Shown piece after piece: positions 62,308 to 64,000 of a DNA stretch of 64,000 nucleotides. Source of the DNA: Candidatus Carbonibacillus altaicus (GTDB lineage: Bacteria; Bacillota; Bacilli; Thermicanales; DSM-22653); contig PEBX01000008.1 of NCBI GenBank assembly GCA_003050645.1, positions 1 through 64,000 of the forward strand, written 5' to 3'. Position 1 is the first letter of the stretch, and each line of letters opens with the position of its first letter. The translations under genes and the position numbers were made by a program. The notes under the pieces were generated by a model. It was not told where the DNA came from and did not search any database. It saw nothing but the letters and a program-made list of their open reading frames with translations.

Positions 62308-63295
62308 ACGTTCTGTGCTCGTCGTTTCTCCGAATCCTGCCATTGATATGACGTACCAGTTACGTGAATTAAACCTCGGACTATTAAACCGGGCGCACGA
62401 TGTTTACGTCAACGTTGGGGGCAAAGGGATAAACGTTGCAAAATTTTTAGCGTCGTCAGATGTAGACGTTCACGTCCTGGGGTGGATAGGGGAAAAAAAT
62501 GCTTCAACCATCGATGACTTCATCAAAAGTATTGGGCTGCGCCATGCGTTTATTAAAGTGCCGGGTTACACGAGAATGAACATAAAAATTGTTGAGTCTC
62601 GTCCCGAACAACGTATAACAGAAATCAACGCACCGGGGTTTTCTGTATCGGGTAAGCAAGTCGATGCTTTCATCGGTCTTATTCGCGAGCGCTTGCGTGC
62701 GTCGGATTTTCTCGTGCTCAGTGGCTCCCTCCCCGTTGGTGCTCCGCCCGATTTTTATCGTCTTTTAATAGAGGAGGCAAAAGCGCATGGAGTAAAAACG
62801 GTATTAGATGCCGATGGCGAAGCGCTCAAATTGGGCATCCATGCCCTTCCGAACGTGATTAAACCGAATTTACAGGAAGCTCTTCGATTATTAGATAAGA
62901 ATGTATCCTTAGCCTCTTTAGAAGGAGAAACATTGACCAGAAAGGCCTGTCAGTTAACTCTGGAGCTTCTGCAAAAGGGGGTCGATATAGTCGCTTTATC
63001 TATGGGGAAGGATGGGCTATGCCTTGGGTTTAAAGATCAGCCGAACTTGTTACGGCTTACGCCGCCGTCCGTACAAACAGTGAGTACGGTAGGATCGGGC
63101 GATACGGTTGTCGGAGCGTTAATTTACGGTCTTCTTCACGGTCTTGATTTATATGGTCTCGGTCGATTTATCACCGCAGCCGGAACGGCTACGACGCTCG
63201 TTCAGGGAAGTGAAGTAGCCACCGTGGAACAGGCTGAACAACTGGTGGATACCATTTTTACTGAGTGGATTCCGGTGGAAATGTTATCAATATAG
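62300..63295 (+). CDS. fruK: 1-phosphofructokinase
   Basis: 331 residues of the PfkB/ribokinase family. SPNPAIDMTYQL at the N-terminus, NVGGKGINVAKFLA as the PfkB motif 1 and STVGSGDTVVGALIYG as the anion-hole/catalytic motif with the base aspartate. It converts fructose-1-phosphate to fructose-1,6-bisphosphate. It overlaps fruR and is 37 bp before fruA, with the usual order of Bacillus fructose operons. Confidence 0.95.
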   Translation: MRKRSVLVVSPNPAIDMTYQLRELNLGLLNRAHDVYVNVGGKGINVAKFLASSDVDVHVLGWIGEKNASTIDDFIKSIGLRHAFIKVPGYTRMNIKIVESRPEQRITEINAPGFSVSGKQVDAFIGLIRERLRASDFLVLSGSLPVGAPPDFYRLLIEEAKAHGVKTVLDADGEALKLGIHALPNVIKPNLQEALRLLDKNVSLASLEGETLTRKACQLTLELLQKGVDIVALSMGKDGLCLGFKDQPNLLRLTPPSVQTVSTVGSGDTVVGALIYGLLHGLDLYGLGRFITAAGTATTLVQGSEVATVEQAEQLVDTIFTEWIPVEMLSI

Positions 63296-63332
63296 ATATA
63301 AAGGATAAAAAATGATAAAGGAGGTAATCGAT

Positions 63333-64000
63333 ATGACTAAACTCATTGCCGTGACCGCCTGTCCGACGGGTATCGCGCACACCTTCATGGCTGCGGAAGC
63401 GCTCAAAAAAGCAGCAGAGTCAAAAGGGATCGAGATGAAAGTTGAGACGCACGGGGCGGCAGGTGTTGGGAATGCATTAACCGCGCACGATATTAGCGAA
63501 GCGGATGCTGTTATTTTAGCCGTTGATATTGACGTGGATGAAAAACCTTTTGCTGGTAAACCGATCGTCCGTAGTTCGGTAGGAGATGCCATTAAAAAGC
63601 CCGCTCAATTGATCGAGCAAGCACTGCTGACGGCTACAGATCATCGCAAGTTCGAACAGGTCGACGAGGGTAAAACGGCCGACGCTTATGAAAGGGTTGC
63701 GCAAGAGAAGGCTAAACGTCAGGCAGAACGACAGGGTGTGTACCGTCATCTCATGACTGGTGTTTCATTTATGATTCCTTTTGTCGTTGCAGGAGGGCTT
63801 TCAATTGCACTGTCCTTCGTCTTTGGAATAGAAGCATTCAAACAAGATGGGACGCTGGCTGCGGCCTTGATGCAAATCGGTGGTGGAAGCGCCTTTGCAC
63901 TCATGGTTCCGGTGCTGGCAGGATACATTGCTTTTTCGATCGCCGACCGCCCGGGTCTTGCACCGGGGATGATCGGCGGGTTGATCGCAGCCAATATGGG
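63333..64000 (+). CDS. fruA: PTS fructose transporter, EIIB and start of EIIC (cut by window end)
   Basis: 223 codons are in the window and the frame is still open at its end. AAAGGAGG precedes the ATG. Residues 1-100 are the fructose-specific EIIB domain with phosphocysteine motif VTACPTGIAHTFMAAE. From about residue 125 the EIIC domain begins (HLMTGVSFMIPFVVAGGLSI). Many Firmicutes FruA proteins carry EIIA first; here the chain begins directly with EIIB, so EIIA must follow EIIC or be a separate gene. Confidence 0.93.
   Translation, partial: MTKLIAVTACPTGIAHTFMAAEALKKAAESKGIEMKVETHGAAGVGNALTAHDISEADAVILAVDIDVDEKPFAGKPIVRSSVGDAIKKPAQLIEQALLTATDHRKFEQVDEGKTADAYERVAQEKAKRQAERQGVYRHLMTGVSFMIPFVVAGGLSIALSFVFGIEAFKQDGTLAAALMQIGGGSAFALMVPVLAGYIAFSIADRPGLAPGMIGGLIAANM

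Overview
The window looks like a piece of a Bacillales-type (Firmicutes) chromosome. The signs are strong purine-rich ribosome sites, sigma-A promoters with 17-bp spacers, DhaKLM and FruR-FruK-FruA modules, RpiR and GntR regulators, Opp-type and CUT1 transporters, and many degraded insertion sequences. Base composition is a mosaic. The segment at about 22.6-42.5 kb is clearly GC-rich, while 43.6-61 kb and the esterase near 4.2-5 kb are AT-rich. This points to several acquisitions from different donors. No rRNA, tRNA or CRISPR array was seen.

Layout. 0.6-3.6 kb: a DJ-1/PfpI protein and a PTS-dependent dihydroxyacetone kinase operon (dhaK-dhaL-dhaM). 4.2-5.0 kb: a serine esterase. 5.8-15.7 kb: a divergent sugar regulon. 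Leftward run an MDR-type dehydrogenase, a solute-binding lipoprotein, two permeases and a GntR regulator fused to a solute-binding domain. Rightward run a beta-propeller protein broken by an in-frame stop and an FAD-dependent oxidoreductase. The divergent promoters carry repeated AACCAGA operator candidates. 15.8-17.1 kb: IS and ABC remnants. 17.4-20.5 kb: two DUF4855 proteins, one without a signal peptide and one with a sugar-binding-like domain and a frameshifted signal peptide.

The core of the window is two homologous but diverged catabolic islands. Island 1 (about 21.2-42.5 kb, GC-rich) has oppD/oppF wrecks, Gfo/Idh dehydrogenase, sugar-phosphate isomerase, MDR, NanE epimerase, broken RpiR, ROK kinase, SDR epimerase, DHDPS-family aldolase, two further Gfo/Idh dehydrogenases, FAD oxidoreductase, shrunken M55 peptidase, GH36 alpha-galactosidase, heparinase II/III-like lyase, GalT, GalK and an M20 peptidase wreck. 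Island 2 (about 43.7-59.8 kb, AT-rich) has intact OppABCDF, NanE, RpiR, M55 peptidase, lyase and alpha-galactosidase. Its Gfo/Idh, isomerase, MDR, ROK and FAD genes are fragments, and the remaining genes are deleted. The decay is reciprocal: every shared function keeps at least one intact copy, so the two islands together specify one complete pathway.

Inferred joint role: an Opp-type transporter imports an oligosaccharide. A cytoplasmic alpha-galactosidase and lyase cut it, and galactose goes through GalK/GalT. N-acyl-hexosamine phosphate goes through ROK/NanE, and the remaining oxidised or unsaturated sugar goes through the dehydrogenases, isomerase and aldolase. The RpiR protein of island 2 is the only intact local regulator. 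The right end (61.4-64 kb) is a fructose operon (fruR-fruK-fruA, the last cut by the window edge) behind IS4- and IS1380-like remnants.
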